Made by a program: the position numbers and the translations under genes. DNA of 64,000 nt, taken from positions 248,001-312,000 of the forward strand of contig NZ_JABUQZ010000001.1 of the NCBI RefSeq assembly GCF_013342145.1, written 5' to 3'. The DNA comes from Haloterrigena gelatinilytica. Its GTDB lineage: Archaea > Halobacteriota > Halobacteria > Halobacteriales > Natrialbaceae. This document shows positions 14,419 to 24,655 of the stretch, piece by piece (position 1 is the first letter of the stretch; each line of letters opens with the position of its first letter). Below the pieces are notes generated by a model. It was not told where the DNA came from and did not search any database. It was given only the letters and a program-made list of their open reading frames with translations.

Positions 14419-17400
14419 GAGCGCCGGATCGTATCGCGGACGCGGTAACGAATCATTCCCGGATCGTCATCGTCGTCCTCCTGTTGCTGACGGCGGCGGT
14501 CGGCGTCGGGATGCCGATGGTCGACCAATCCTCGTCGCTCGACCAGTTCGAGAGTCAGTCCGATGAGGCCCAAGCCCTCGAGCGAATCCAGGGGAACTCC
14601 GAGAACGGGGTCGATCCCTATTTCGCGACAGAGGGTGACGAGAATACCACCAGCGTCCAGGTGATCGTCCGCGGCGACGGCGACAACGTCCTCGCGCGGG
14701 AGTCGCTCGTCTCCTCGCTCGAGTTCCAACAGGAGCTTCGAAACGACGAGTCGATCAATGCGACGCTGGCGGAGAATCGGTCGATCACCGGCGTCGAAAA
14801 CCTCGTCGCGTTCACCGCGATCAGCGGCGATCTCGCCGAACGAGAGGCGGTGCTCGAGACCGGACTCAACGACACGCTGGAACTCCAGCGGGAGTACCTG
14901 AACCGAACCGCCGCCGGCGACGAGCAGGCCGCGGCCGAGACCGAAGCCGAAATCAACGCGACGATCGAGCAAACGGTCGAGGCGGCGGCGCTCGGCGACG
15001 AGCGAGCCGCCGAGTACGAAGAGCTAGTCCAACAGGCCCGAGAGGTCGAGTCCGGCCGTTGGGAGATCGAACGGGAGACCGATACCTACGAGGCGAGCGA
15101 GGAGTACCGGAACCTGACCGCGAACCTCGAACAGATTCGCCTCGGCGCGACGACCGGGATCTTCGAAGCCGAGTACACCCAGCTTCAGGAGGGAACGGTG
15201 CCGCTCGAGGACCAGCTCGAGGCCCTCGAGAGCCTCGACGACGAGGAGTACGAGCGGGTCGTCCAGCAGACGCTCTCCGACGGCGACGGACAGGAGAACG
15301 TCGCGCTCGCGCTGATGCCCTCGTCCTACGAACCGGGCAGCACCGAGGCCGAAACGCGGATGACGTCGGTCACGCAGTCGACCCAAAGCGATGCGGCCGG
15401 CGGCGGAATGGGCGGCGGTGCCATCAGCGATCGGATCGTCGAGAGCCAACTCGAGATCCGCGACCTCGCGAACGCCCAAGAAGAGGACTACATCGTCTTC
15501 GGCGGCGGAATCATCACCGACGAGATCGACCGGTCGATGGGCGACAGTCTCGCCATCGTCGGTCCGTTCGCCCTGCTGTTCGTCGTCGTCGCTCTGCTGA
15601 TCGCCTACCGGGACCTGATAGACATCGTCCTGGGCGTCGTCGGGATCGTCGCGGTGCTCGTCTGGACGTTCGGCTTCATGGGCTGGGCCGATATCGCGTT
15701 CAACCAGATGTTCGTCGCGGTTCCGGTCCTGTTGATCGGGCTCTCTATCGACTACGCGATCCACGTCTTCATGCGCCACCGCGAGCAACGCGAGGAGGAC
15801 GGACGGACCGGTTCCGTCCGCGGCTCGATGAAGGTCGCGCTGGCCGGCGTCGGCGCCGCGCTCATCTGGGTGACGGCGACGACGGTCATCGGCTTCCTCT
15901 CGAACCTCGTCAGTCCGATCGGCCCCATTCGGGAGTTCGGGATCGTCAGCTCCGTCGGGATCGTCGCCGCGCTGATCATCTTCGGCGCACTGATCCCGGC
16001 GATGAAGGTCGAGCTCGACGAGTTCCTCGAGTCCCGCGGCTACGACCGCCGCAAGCGCGCGTTCGGGACCGGCGGCGGCCGCTTCAGCGAGGTGCTGACG
16101 GTCGGGTCGACGGCCGCTCGGAAGGCGCCGCTGGTCGTTCTCGCCCTCGTGCTCCTGCTCTCGATCGGCGGGGCCTACGGCGCGACCCAGGTCGACACCA
16201 GCTTCCAGGAAGAGGACTTCCTCGCGGAGAGTCCGCCGGCGTGGACCGACAACCTGCCGGGCGGCATGAGCCCCGGCGAGTACCAGGCCAAGGACGATCT
16301 GGACTTCGTCAATCAGCACTTCCAGCGCGAGGACAGCCAGGCGCAGATCCTCGTCGAAGCGGACGGCGGGGGCGTCGACGACCCCGAACTGCTCGAGCAG
16401 ATGAACCGGACGCGGGACGAGGCCGCGGCGAGCGACGTCGTCTACACGATGGCGAACGGCGAGGCCGACATCCAAGATCCGCTCTCGACGATGGAGACGG
16501 TCGCCGGGCAAAACGAGTCGTTCAACGAGTCGTTCCGGGCGGCCGACACCGACGATGACGGCGTCCCCGACGAGAACGTCTCGGCGCTGTACGACCAACT
16601 GTTCGAGACCGACGAGGAAGCCGCGAGTCAGGTCCTCCATCGGACCGACGACGGCGAGTACGACGCGACCCGAATGATCGTCGGCATCCAGGGCGGAGCC
16701 AGCGCCGCTGACACGACGAGCGAGATGCGCACGCTCGCCGACGACGTCGAAGACGGCAGCGACGGCCGCTGGACCGCCATCGCCACCGGCACTCCGATCG
16801 TCAACCACATCGTCGAACAGGACCTGCTCGACACCGTCCTCGAGAGCCTCATGATCACGCTCGTGGCCGTGTTCGTCTTCCTGTCGGTCGCCTACTGGGC
16901 GACCGGCGACAGCGCGGCGCTGGGCACCGTGACCCTGCTGCCGGTCGCCTTCACCGTCAGCTGGATCCTGGGGACGATGTACCTCATCGGCATGCCATTC
17001 AACGTGCTCACGGGGATGATCACGAGCCTCACGATCGGGCTCGGCGTCGCCTACAGCATCCACGTCAGCGACCGGTACACGCTCGAACTCGAGCGCCAGG
17101 GCAACGTCTGGTCGGCGCTGCGGACGACCGTCACCGGCACCGGCGGCGCGTTGCTCGGCAGCGCGGCGACGACCGTCGGCGGCTTCGGGACGCTCGCCTT
17201 CGCAATCTTGCCCGCGTTGCGCCAGTTCGGGATCATCACCGGGCTGACGATCACCTACGCGTTCCTCGCCAGCGTGATCGTCCTCCCGTCGCTGCTGGTG
17301 CTGTGGACGCGGTACCTCGGCCCGGACGTCTCCTTCGACGCGCCGGGATCGCCCGCCGGAACGGCGACCGCGAGCGACGGCGGCCGCGAGACCGGGACCG

Positions 17401-17459
17401 AAACGGACATGACGACCGACGCGAGAGACGGAGATGATTCGGAGGGACTAGACGAGTGA
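14415..17459 (+). CDS. MMPL/RND-superfamily membrane exporter
   Basis: A 1014-residue membrane protein with the two-fold RND layout. A helix at about 13-33 is followed by a large extracytoplasmic domain (about 40-370). A helix bundle follows (about 378-535, including SIDYAIHVFMRHRE). The second half has a helix near 570, a second outer domain (about 590-800) and a bundle at 805-970 with GLGVAYSIHVSDRY. The paired SIDYAIH and GVAYSIH segments are the symmetry-related signatures of MMPL proteins. The C-terminal tail (about 975-1014) is acidic and Gly/Thr-rich. Substrates of haloarchaeal members are unknown; lipids or hydrophobic compounds are likely. Its stop overlaps the regulator start by four bases. 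Confidence 0.9.
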   Translation: MRAPDRIADAVTNHSRIVIVVLLLLTAAVGVGMPMVDQSSSLDQFESQSDEAQALERIQGNSENGVDPYFATEGDENTTSVQVIVRGDGDNVLARESLVSSLEFQQELRNDESINATLAENRSITGVENLVAFTAISGDLAEREAVLETGLNDTLELQREYLNRTAAGDEQAAAETEAEINATIEQTVEAAALGDERAAEYEELVQQAREVESGRWEIERETDTYEASEEYRNLTANLEQIRLGATTGIFEAEYTQLQEGTVPLEDQLEALESLDDEEYERVVQQTLSDGDGQENVALALMPSSYEPGSTEAETRMTSVTQSTQSDAAGGGMGGGAISDRIVESQLEIRDLANAQEEDYIVFGGGIITDEIDRSMGDSLAIVGPFALLFVVVALLIAYRDLIDIVLGVVGIVAVLVWTFGFMGWADIAFNQMFVAVPVLLIGLSIDYAIHVFMRHREQREEDGRTGSVRGSMKVALAGVGAALIWVTATTVIGFLSNLVSPIGPIREFGIVSSVGIVAALIIFGALIPAMKVELDEFLESRGYDRRKRAFGTGGGRFSEVLTVGSTAARKAPLVVLALVLLLSIGGAYGATQVDTSFQEEDFLAESPPAWTDNLPGGMSPGEYQAKDDLDFVNQHFQREDSQAQILVEADGGGVDDPELLEQMNRTRDEAAASDVVYTMANGEADIQDPLSTMETVAGQNESFNESFRAADTDDDGVPDENVSALYDQLFETDEEAASQVLHRTDDGEYDATRMIVGIQGGASAADTTSEMRTLADDVEDGSDGRWTAIATGTPIVNHIVEQDLLDTVLESLMITLVAVFVFLSVAYWATGDSAALGTVTLLPVAFTVSWILGTMYLIGMPFNVLTGMITSLTIGLGVAYSIHVSDRYTLELERQGNVWSALRTTVTGTGGALLGSAATTVGGFGTLAFAILPALRQFGIITGLTITYAFLASVIVLPSLLVLWTRYLGPDVSFDAPGSPAGTATASDGGRETGTETDMTTDARDGDDSEGLDE

Positions 17460-18223
17460 CGAACGACGAGAGCGAGGCCGTCGACGCGTTCGAACGTCTC
17501 GGCCTCACCAGCTACGAGGCCAAGGTCTTCATCGCCCTCCACCGGCTGGGGTCCGGGGCGGCGCGCGACGTCGCAGACGTGACCGACGTCCCTCGCTCGC
17601 AGGTCTACAGCGTCGCGGAGAGTTTAGAAGATCGCGGACTGATCGAGGTCCAGCAGGCGAGCCCGATCCGCTACCGACCGGTCAGTCTCGAGGAGGCCCA
17701 GCAGACCCTCGAGGAACGGTTCGACCGCGAACGGGAACGGGCGTTCGACTACGTGGACTCGGTCAGACAGGAGGCGACGACCGAGGAAACCCAAGAGGAC
17801 ATCTGGACCGTTCGGAGCCGCGAGCGCGTCGACGACCGCGTCGTCGACCTCCTCTCGCAGGCGACGGACAAGATCGTCATCGGGACGCGGCTCCCGGAAC
17901 TGCTCACGGAGTCGATCGAACGGACGCTCGAGGAACGGACCGCGGCCGGCGTCTCCGTGCTCGCGATCAGTCGGAACGACGAGATCTGGGAGCGACTCGA
18001 CGCTATCGACGGCGTCGAGATCGAGACGCCCCCCGCCTACCGCGAGGGTGACCAGCGATCGGGACGGATCGTCATCGTCGACGACGACGGCATCCTGTTG
18101 AGCGTCATCGACGACGACGGCAGCGAGACGGCGATCTGGAGTTCGGGCTCGTTGTTCGCCTCCGTGCTGATCCAGCTGATCGAGGCCAGCGACGAACTGC
18201 GACCCGGCTCGGAGCTACGGTAA
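17456..18223 (+). CDS. TrmB-family transcriptional regulator
   Basis: A 255-residue regulator starting with GTG in a GTGA overlap with the MMPL stop. The N-terminal winged helix (about 8-75) reads FERLGLTSYEAKVFIALHRL and SQVYSVAESLEDRGLIEVQQ, the TrmB signature. A short coiled coil (about 85-105) leads to a C-terminal phospholipase-D-like effector region (about 118-240), including GVSVLAIS and RIVIVDDDGILLSV. TrmB-like proteins of this length sense sugars or other ligands. Translational coupling with the exporter indicates that it controls this operon, probably through the palindrome at 14298-14314. Confidence 0.88.
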   Translation: MTNDESEAVDAFERLGLTSYEAKVFIALHRLGSGAARDVADVTDVPRSQVYSVAESLEDRGLIEVQQASPIRYRPVSLEEAQQTLEERFDRERERAFDYVDSVRQEATTEETQEDIWTVRSRERVDDRVVDLLSQATDKIVIGTRLPELLTESIERTLEERTAAGVSVLAISRNDEIWERLDAIDGVEIETPPAYREGDQRSGRIVIVDDDGILLSVIDDDGSETAIWSSGSLFASVLIQLIEASDELRPGSELR

Positions 18224-18252
18224 GTCGTCGAGCCGACCCGACCACTGCGCCG

Positions 18253-19320
18253 TCACTCGAGTCGGTACCGTAACAACGCCGCGATCCCGCCGAGATTCGA
18301 CAGCTGCTGACCGGGCGGGAACTCGCTCGAGAAGACGGTCACATCGCCGCCTTTCTGCTCGGTCGTGCGGACGATCTCGTCGACGCTGATCGCCCACTCG
18401 CCGTCGGGACCGCGCTCCTTCTGCAGTCGGTCGTCGAGGACGAGCAGCCGCTCGATCGCGCCGAACTCGGCGGCCTTTTTCACCTGTTCCGGGCCGTAGG
18501 CGGCCTTGGCGCCCTCGGCCATGCGACGGGTGAGCTCGTCGATGTACTCGGCCTCGCTCTCGATGCGGGTCTCCTGCTGGACGTCGGCGACGGCGCCGCG
18601 CTTGAGCACCTCGTGGACGCCGCGGTCCCCGACGCTGGCCGTGTCGACCATCGTGATCTGCTCGGCGAGCTCCGATTCGTTCTGCTCGATGTGCTTGTAG
18701 GCGTCCTGTTTCGTGAAGCCGGGCCCGGCGAGGATGATCGCGTCCGCGTCCTGTCGCTTCAGGACCGTCGCGAGTTCCTCGAACAGCTCCGAGCGCCCGC
18801 GGGCGTACTCGCCTTTCCCCGTCGTGCCCGTGATCGTCGCCCGCTCCTCGGTGCCGTACTGGGCGACCGTGTGGACGTGAGCCTGGCCCTCCTCGACGGT
18901 CGCGATGGCGACGTCCGGGTTCTCGGTGGCCTCCTCGGCCTCCTCGAGGCGGGCCTCCTGGTCCGGTTTGAAGCGCTTCTCGATCGAGAGCTCGTCGCGC
19001 TCCTCGACGTTCAGCGTGTGGTGAAAGCCGAGCTGGTCCTCGCGCGAGCAGGCGACGATCTCGCCGCCGACCCGCAGCCGGTTGGCGAACTTGTGGAACT
19101 CGACGTCGTCGACGGCGATGGCGACCCACATGTGCTCGCGCTCGCCGCCGGTGTCGCGCATCTGGTCGTCGTTGCGCTGGATCCGCCGGGTCGTATCGCC
19201 CGCGACGCGGTCGCCGGGCTCGAGGACGTACTGCAAGTGCCAGAGGTCGTCGACGCTCTCGGGGACGACCGTCACCCGTTCGCGCCCGCCCTCGACCTGC
19301 TCCCGGTCTTTGATCTGCAT
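18253..19320 (-). CDS. pelA: mRNA surveillance protein pelota (aPelota/Dom34)
   Basis: A 355-residue archaeal pelota, the eRF1-like factor that enters ribosomes stalled on mRNA and acts with aABCE1. The N-terminal Sm-like domain begins [33 protein letters not shown]. The central domain has [17 protein letters not shown]. The C-terminal eL30-like domain contains [14 protein letters not shown] and [12 protein letters not shown] at the end. It lacks the GGQ motif of true release factors, as expected for pelota. The ATG at 19320 matches the family N-terminus; longer upstream frames do not. RqcH, another ribosome rescue factor, lies 3 kb away on the same strand. Confidence 0.95.
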   Translation of the reverse strand: MQIKDREQVEGGRERVTVVPESVDDLWHLQYVLEPGDRVAGDTTRRIQRNDDQMRDTGGEREHMWVAIAVDDVEFHKFANRLRVGGEIVACSREDQLGFHHTLNVEERDELSIEKRFKPDQEARLEEAEEATENPDVAIATVEEGQAHVHTVAQYGTEERATITGTTGKGEYARGRSELFEELATVLKRQDADAIILAGPGFTKQDAYKHIEQNESELAEQITMVDTASVGDRGVHEVLKRGAVADVQQETRIESEAEYIDELTRRMAEGAKAAYGPEQVKKAAEFGAIERLLVLDDRLQKERGPDGEWAISVDEIVRTTEQKGGDVTVFSSEFPPGQQLSNLGGIAALLRYRLE

Positions 19321-19504
19321 GGGCGTGGCTTCGCGGGGTGCGTGTAAGTGGGCTGCGATCCTCGAGACCGCGTCTGCGCCGAATCGCTCCGTCGGACGGA
19401 CCTCGAGTCCGCGCGACCCTCGGACGGGGACCGTGTCGCGGCCCGTCGTCTCGGCCCGCTGTACCACCTCTTTTGTACCCGCCGCGCCTCGGAACGGATA
19501 AGCG

Positions 19505-20752
19505 ATGACCTCCGAGACCGGGCCGACGCCGCCGTCGGAACGTATCGTCGGCCTCGACGTACTGCGGGGAGTCGCCCTCCTCGGGATTTTGCTGGTCAAC
19601 GTTCGGGTGTTCTCGATGCCGTCGGTGGTGCTGACGAATCCGACGACCTACGGCGACCTGACCGGGGCCAACTACTGGGTCTGGTTCGCCGGCCACGTCT
19701 TCGCCCAGCAGAAGTTCCTCACGATCTTCACGCTCCTGTTCGGCGGCGGCGTCGTGTTGTTCACCCGCAGCGCCGAGAAGCGCGGGCGATCCGCGGTCGG
19801 CTTGCACGTCCGCCGCTCCGCGTTGCTCGTCGCCGCCGGCCTCGCACACGCCTACCTCCTGTGGTACGGCGACATCCTCGTCGCCTACGGGCTCTGCGCG
19901 ATCGTCGTCGTCATCTTCCGGGACCACGAGCCGTGGGACCTGGCGACCTTCGGCGTCGTCCTGCTGGCGATCCCGTCGCTCATCGAGGTGGCGTCGGGGC
20001 TCACCATGGATCCGGCCGCGATCGCGGACTCGTGGCGGCCGGCCGAATCGGTTCTGCAGTCCGAGATCGAGGCCTACCGCGGCGGCTGGATCGCCCAGCT
20101 CGACCACCGGGTCCCGACCGCGTTCCAGCGCCAGACGTCGGGCTTTTTCGGCTACAGTGCCTGGCGCGTCGCCGGCTCCATGCTGCTCGGAATGGCGCTG
20201 TTCGAGTGGGGCGTCCTGACGAACGATCGCTCGTCGCGGTTCTACCGTCGGCTGGTCGTCGTCGGGGCCGCAAGCGGGCTCGCCGCGATCCTCGCCGGCG
20301 TCTGGTACGTCGAGGCCAACGACTGGTCGGCCGGTGCGGCCCTGTTCTGGCGGCAGTTCAACTACTGGGGGAGCGTCCCCCTCGCCGGCGCGTACATCGG
20401 GATCGTGATGTTGTTCTGCCGGTGGCGTCCCGCGGGACTCGCGACCCGGGCGCTGGCCGCCGTCGGCCGGACCGCCTTCAGCAACTATATCCTGCAGACC
20501 GTCCTCGCCACGTCGATCTTCTACGGCCACGGTCTCGGGCTGTTCGGGCGGCTGACTCGAGTCGAGGCGCTCGGCGTCGTCCTGCTCGTCTGGGCGGTGC
20601 AACTCCCCCTGTCGGTCCTCTGGCTGCGGTACTTCCGGTTCGGGCCGCTCGAGTGGCTCTGGCGCGTGCTCACCTACGGGGAACGCCAGCCGCTTTTGAA
20701 CGACCGCCGCGACTCGAGAGCCGGCGACGGGCGATCGAGAACCGACGACTGA
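19505..20752 (+). CDS. DUF418-family membrane protein
   Basis: A 415-residue polytopic protein of the DUF418 (YeiB-like) family. It opens with [20 protein letters not shown], the family's first-helix signature. Several further hydrophobic segments follow, as does the charged [16 protein letters not shown] region. The C-terminal half has [28 protein letters not shown] and [16 protein letters not shown], the conserved C-terminal block of DUF418. The function is unknown; the fold is related to acyltransferase-3-like membrane proteins. It is divergent from pelota. Confidence 0.88.
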   Translation: MTSETGPTPPSERIVGLDVLRGVALLGILLVNVRVFSMPSVVLTNPTTYGDLTGANYWVWFAGHVFAQQKFLTIFTLLFGGGVVLFTRSAEKRGRSAVGLHVRRSALLVAAGLAHAYLLWYGDILVAYGLCAIVVVIFRDHEPWDLATFGVVLLAIPSLIEVASGLTMDPAAIADSWRPAESVLQSEIEAYRGGWIAQLDHRVPTAFQRQTSGFFGYSAWRVAGSMLLGMALFEWGVLTNDRSSRFYRRLVVVGAASGLAAILAGVWYVEANDWSAGAALFWRQFNYWGSVPLAGAYIGIVMLFCRWRPAGLATRALAAVGRTAFSNYILQTVLATSIFYGHGLGLFGRLTRVEALGVVLLVWAVQLPLSVLWLRYFRFGPLEWLWRVLTYGERQPLLNDRRDSRAGDGRSRTDD

Positions 20753-20871
20753 GAACCGTCTACGGTGGGCGTAGCGGTCTCGAGAACGGCGATGGCGGTC
20801 CCTACTTCCGGGGCGATCGGGATTTCACTGTTAGGGCGCAGCCGTATCTCCGTAGGGTGCCAATTAGCACC

Positions 20872-21399
20872 ATGAAGCTCGCACACGTTTCGCTCCTCGA
20901 AGACTTCGGCACTCGATCGGTTGCAGTCCACGCGCTCATGGTACTCGCGTTCGCCAACGCGGTGCTCGCGGGGCTGTTCCTCAGCGGACAGGTCGGCCTC
21001 GTCTCGTTCGTCGCGCTGCTCAACCTCACGGCCGGACTGTGGGTCGCCCACTCGATTCACTCGCTCGGACACGAGGCCGCCGGCGGCGAGTACGAGGGCG
21101 TCCTCAACGAACTGCTCGACGGCGGTACCGACGCCGCCGAGGGCCTCGAGACGGGCCGGTTCGGTCGACTGCTCGCGCTCGTCGCGGCCGTGACGGCCGT
21201 CGCGCTGTTGACCTCGGCGCAGGTCCTTCCGGGAACCGTCGTCCCGATCGCGATCGTCGCCGTCGGCAGCATCGCCGTCGTGACCGCGATCATCGGGTTC
21301 TTGATCGCGCTCGGCGCGTCCTACGACGAGAGTCAACGGCGGACGATCGAGCGGGTCGAACGGAACGACGCGTCGGACGCCGGCGAGATCGACGGTTGA
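20872..21399 (+). CDS. conserved haloarchaeal membrane protein
   Basis: A 175-residue protein with four predicted membrane segments: HALMVLAFANAVLAGLFLSG, VGLVSFVALLNLTAGLWVAH, LLALVAAVTAVALLT and a fourth near 120-145. Between the second and third lies an acidic stretch (GGEYEGVLNELLDGGTDAAEGLE), and the tail is charged. ATG at 20872 begins the compact frame. No family name is recognised. It is read in the same direction as the DUF418 gene after a 119-base gap. Confidence 0.7.
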   Translation: MKLAHVSLLEDFGTRSVAVHALMVLAFANAVLAGLFLSGQVGLVSFVALLNLTAGLWVAHSIHSLGHEAAGGEYEGVLNELLDGGTDAAEGLETGRFGRLLALVAAVTAVALLTSAQVLPGTVVPIAIVAVGSIAVVTAIIGFLIALGASYDESQRRTIERVERNDASDAGEIDG

Positions 21400-21414
21400 C
21401 GCTGGCGACGACTC

Positions 21415-21792
21415 TTAGGAGAGCGCCGCGGTGACGTCGGTCGAGGATATCATGCCGAGGTAATCGTCCCCTTTCACGACCGGCAGGTGTCCGATTCCGA
21501 GACCGGTCATCATCGCGGCGATCTCCTCGAGGTAGAGGTCCGGCGGCACGGTTTCGACGGACTCCGTCATCACGTCCCTGACCCGCAGCTCGGTCGGGTC
21601 GCGACCCTCGGCAGCGGCGTTCACGAGATCGGTGCTGGTGACGATCGACGGGGGATCCGTCGTCACGACTAACGCGGTGATTTCCTCGTCGCGCATCGTC
21701 GTCGCGGCCTCCTGGAGCGTCGCGTTTTTCGAGACGGTCTCGAGCGGCGTCGACATGACCTCGTCGACGCGGGTACCGTTAGTAGGTGACAT
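21415..21792 (-). CDS. paired CBS-domain protein
   Basis: A 125-residue protein consisting of two CBS motifs and almost nothing else. The first (about 5-60) includes VDEVMSTPLETVSKNATLQE and VVTTDPPSIVTSTDLV. The second (about 65-122) includes VRDVMTESVETVPPDLYLEE and IGHLPVVKGDDYLGMISSTDV. The second is the canonical form with G-x-[IL]-[ST]-x2-D, and the first has an unusual PPS in place of the GI turn. CBS pairs bind adenine nucleotides and regulate partner proteins in trans. The ATG at 21792 starts a compact domain; an alternative GTG lies upstream. Confidence 0.85.
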   Translation of the reverse strand: MSPTNGTRVDEVMSTPLETVSKNATLQEAATTMRDEEITALVVTTDPPSIVTSTDLVNAAAEGRDPTELRVRDVMTESVETVPPDLYLEEIAAMMTGLGIGHLPVVKGDDYLGMISSTDVTAALS

Positions 21793-21888
21793 ATGACCAC
21801 GTACGACAACACCCACCATGTCTCTTGCGCACGGTTATCGCTACCCTCGGCGTCGAGGCGTCTCCGGTACACCCGCGATCGATCGCCG

Positions 21889-22182
21889 TCAGTCCCGGAG
21901 TTCCTCGAGTTTCCCCTTCGCCTTCTCGATTCCGGACTCGAAGGTCTCCTCGATCTCTTCGACGGAGCGTTCGACGTAGCGGACGCGCTCTTTCGGGACG
22001 CGGCGCACGACGCTATTGCCGTCCTCGTCGTTGCCGTACGCGAACAGCCAGTGGTCCTGAAAGTACGCGATGCGGTCGTTGTCGACGGTCGCCCGCTCGA
22101 GGTCGCCGGTCGCGGTCTCGTAGACGATCGACGCCTTTCCCAGCTCGAGGTCGGATTCGGTGTCGGTATCGATATCGGCCAT
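21889..22182 (-). CDS. conserved haloarchaeal small protein downstream of rqcH
   Basis: A 97-residue acidic protein beginning MADIDTDTESDLELGKASIV. It has a short beta-rich core (RIAYFQDHWLFAYGNDEDGNSVVRRVP) and a C-terminal amphipathic, coiled-coil-prone helix (VEEIEETFESGIEKAKGKLEEL). The family name is unknown to me. It follows the RqcH gene on the same strand by 138 bases, so it may be in the same transcript. Confidence 0.65.
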   Translation of the reverse strand: MADIDTDTESDLELGKASIVYETATGDLERATVDNDRIAYFQDHWLFAYGNDEDGNSVVRRVPKERVRYVERSVEEIEETFESGIEKAKGKLEELRD

Positions 22183-22320
22183 GGGCGTGGCGTCCACCGT
22201 CGACCGTGTAGGTCTGTACCCGGCAGGTGCAGCCGCGGCGCTCGCCGATCGATCGCTGCCGGAAGACTCGACGACGACGCCGGTCGCCGCTCCTCGCGAG
22301 AGCGGTGGCGCCGCGGCCGC

Positions 22321-24492
22321 TCACTCCTCGCTGATCCGACTCCCGCCCGGCGGCATGAAGTGCTGGATGCGGTCCGGGCTGGCGATCTTCCGGACGAACG
22401 ACTCGTCTTCGAAGCGCTCGCGGAACCGGCGGTAGAGCCGCTTGGCCGCGTCGGCTTGTGCGTACCGACCGGGCTCGAGTTCGATCGTCGTCTCGGCCTG
22501 CCCTTCGACGGCCGACGGCGGGCCGCCGATCACCCGCGTGTAGGGCTCGCACTGGATGCCGACCGCGACGTCGACCGGCGTGTCCCGGTAGTAGGTGCGG
22601 TCGCCCCGGATCGCGAACCCGCCTTTCTCCAGGTACTCGCCGCTCTCGGGAGTCTTGGTGACCTGATCGGAGTCAACGGCGTAGACGTCGCCGGCGTAGC
22701 GGCCGTCCTTCCAGACCGACGAGTAGGAGACCGCGAACTGCGCGGCCTCCTCGATGCTCGACTCCGGCAACTCGATGTCCGACGAGGAGGCCTCGCTCGG
22801 ATCGGTCGCTTTGAGCACGGTGACGGGGCCGCCGTGGGCCTGCGTGTGGAGGACCTTGTCGCCGGGCTCGAGGTACTTTTTTACTAACTCCTCGTTCTGG
22901 TCGGCGTTGCGGCCGCCGATCACGAGGTAGCCGTCGCTGGTGTGGAACCAGCGGAAGCGGTCGAACCACGGCTCGTTCTCGCGGATCGGAACGGAGGGCT
23001 CCGAGAGCCAGTCGCGGTCGTCCTCCTCGTCCTCGTCGTCGTCGCCCTCGTCGGCGGCGTCCTCTTCCTCCCACCGGTCTCGGCGGGCCTTTGCTTCCTC
23101 GAGGTCCTCGCGGGTGTCCTCGATGGCCGCCAGCGCGCCCTCCTTTTTCTCCTCGACGCGCTTGGCCTCGGTGTAGAGCCGGTCGGCGTTCTGTTCGACG
23201 CCCTGCCGAGCCACGAGGTCGATGCGCTCGCCGTCGAGTTCGACGGTGACCGTCCCCTCGCTGCCGTCGACGTCGACGACGGCCTCGGCGGCCGCGATGC
23301 CGCGGTCGGCCCCTTCGGCGAACCGCTCTTCGATCTCGTCCCAGGGCCGGTCCTGGGCGCGGGCCTCCTGGACCGTCGAGAGGATGTCGTCGACCAGCCC
23401 GTACTCGGCGTACAGCAGTTCGGCCTGCTCGCGGAGGGCGTCGGCCTCCTGCTCGAACCCCTCGATCGCGCCCCGCTGTTGCTCGATGATCCGCTCGTAC
23501 TTGGCGATCTCCTCCTCGAAGTCGGGCCGCTGCGCGGTCGGATCGGTTTCCTCCTCGTCCTCGGCGAGTTCGAGCCGGTAGAAGTAGTCGTCCAGCGCCG
23601 CGAGGAAGGAGTCGTACGGCTCCGAGGCCAGTTCGACGTGCTCCTCGAGCGGGAACGGCGTCGCGTCGACGACCCGGTCGGGACTCGAGTCGCCGTCGCC
23701 GTTTTCGTCGGATTCGCCCTCCTCGTCGTCCCCGTCGTCCTCGTCCGCGACGTACAGCCGCGGATCGAAGTTCCCGTTGCGCAGGTCGAGCGCGAGCCGT
23801 TCGATGGCGCCGTAGATCCGATCGTAGACGTCCTCGTCGGCCTCGGCGATGTCCATCGCCTTCTCGACGCCGGCGCGGGTACAGATCTCCTCGGCGTAGA
23901 GACCGCCGAAGTTGAGCTGGGTCGCCAGCGTCCGGACGACGTCCGTGTCGGAGTCTTCCATCTCACGGTCGAACGCCTCCCGGGAGACCGTCAGCGGGTT
24001 CGTCCGACTGTCGGGGAACTCGTAGCGCGAGCCCGGCACGACGGTGCGGGACTTGAGGCGGACGGTCTCGAGGCAGTCGATCACCTCGTACTCGCCGTCG
24101 GTGACGGCGACGTTCCCCTGGCCGAACAGTTCGACGATGATCCGAGTGGTGCCGTCCTCGCGCTCGAAGACGAACTCGAGGATGCGGTCGAACTCGTACT
24201 GTTCGACGCCGGCGAAATCGGCTCCCGACAGGCGGTTCCGGAGCATCATCGCGAACTGCGGCGGTCGGCCGGGCGCGTCGGGCACCCGCTCGGGGGCGAC
24301 CGTGTGGGCCCGCTTGGTCTCACCGACCTCGAGGAGGAGTTCGACGCGGCCTCGATCGAAGTCCCGCATCTTGAGCCGGACGAGGTCGTCGCCGTAGAGG
24401 TAGGCCTTGTCGACCTTCGCTCCCTCGTAGGCACCGAGTTCCCCGACGAGGGCGGCGAGGTCGACGCTGGTAAGCTCCCGCTTTGGATCCAT
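22321..24492 (-). CDS. rqcH: ribosome rescue protein RqcH (NFACT family)
   Basis: A 723-residue NFACT protein. The N-terminal NFACT-N domain (about 1-200) begins MDPKRELTSVDLAALVGELG and includes LRLKMRDFDRGR-type and FAMMLRNRLSGADF segments. The middle contains acidic linkers (about 245-275) and a long coiled coil (about 335-500). The NFACT-R domain near 545-640 has VIGGRNADQNEELVKKYLEPGD and HTQAHGGPVTVLK. RqcH binds the free 60S/50S-type subunit with peptidyl-tRNA and helps tag or clear the stalled nascent chain. The ATG at 24492 gives the family's usual N-terminus. Pelota, which acts earlier on stalled ribosomes, is nearby. Confidence 0.93.
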   Translation of the reverse strand: MDPKRELTSVDLAALVGELGAYEGAKVDKAYLYGDDLVRLKMRDFDRGRVELLLEVGETKRAHTVAPERVPDAPGRPPQFAMMLRNRLSGADFAGVEQYEFDRILEFVFEREDGTTRIIVELFGQGNVAVTDGEYEVIDCLETVRLKSRTVVPGSRYEFPDSRTNPLTVSREAFDREMEDSDTDVVRTLATQLNFGGLYAEEICTRAGVEKAMDIAEADEDVYDRIYGAIERLALDLRNGNFDPRLYVADEDDGDDEEGESDENGDGDSSPDRVVDATPFPLEEHVELASEPYDSFLAALDDYFYRLELAEDEEETDPTAQRPDFEEEIAKYERIIEQQRGAIEGFEQEADALREQAELLYAEYGLVDDILSTVQEARAQDRPWDEIEERFAEGADRGIAAAEAVVDVDGSEGTVTVELDGERIDLVARQGVEQNADRLYTEAKRVEEKKEGALAAIEDTREDLEEAKARRDRWEEEDAADEGDDDEDEEDDRDWLSEPSVPIRENEPWFDRFRWFHTSDGYLVIGGRNADQNEELVKKYLEPGDKVLHTQAHGGPVTVLKATDPSEASSSDIELPESSIEEAAQFAVSYSSVWKDGRYAGDVYAVDSDQVTKTPESGEYLEKGGFAIRGDRTYYRDTPVDVAVGIQCEPYTRVIGGPPSAVEGQAETTIELEPGRYAQADAAKRLYRRFRERFEDESFVRKIASPDRIQHFMPPGGSRISEE

Positions 24493-24655
24493 ACCCCAAA
24501 CTGCCCGGCGCTGTCAAAAAGGCGTGTCGCTCCGGCCCGGTCGGCTCGCGCCCTCGCTGCGGCGGGGCCGTTCCGCGACGCGGGCGGACGACCGCCGATC
24601 GGCGCGTCCCCCGAGGTCGGAAAGTCTAATCCGCGCCGAGGCCCACCGTACGCGT

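Noticed and set aside
18215-20602. Minus-strand frame of about 800 codons covering pelota and DUF418
   Set aside because: It has no family pattern, and both pelota and the DUF418 protein are unambiguous in other frames.
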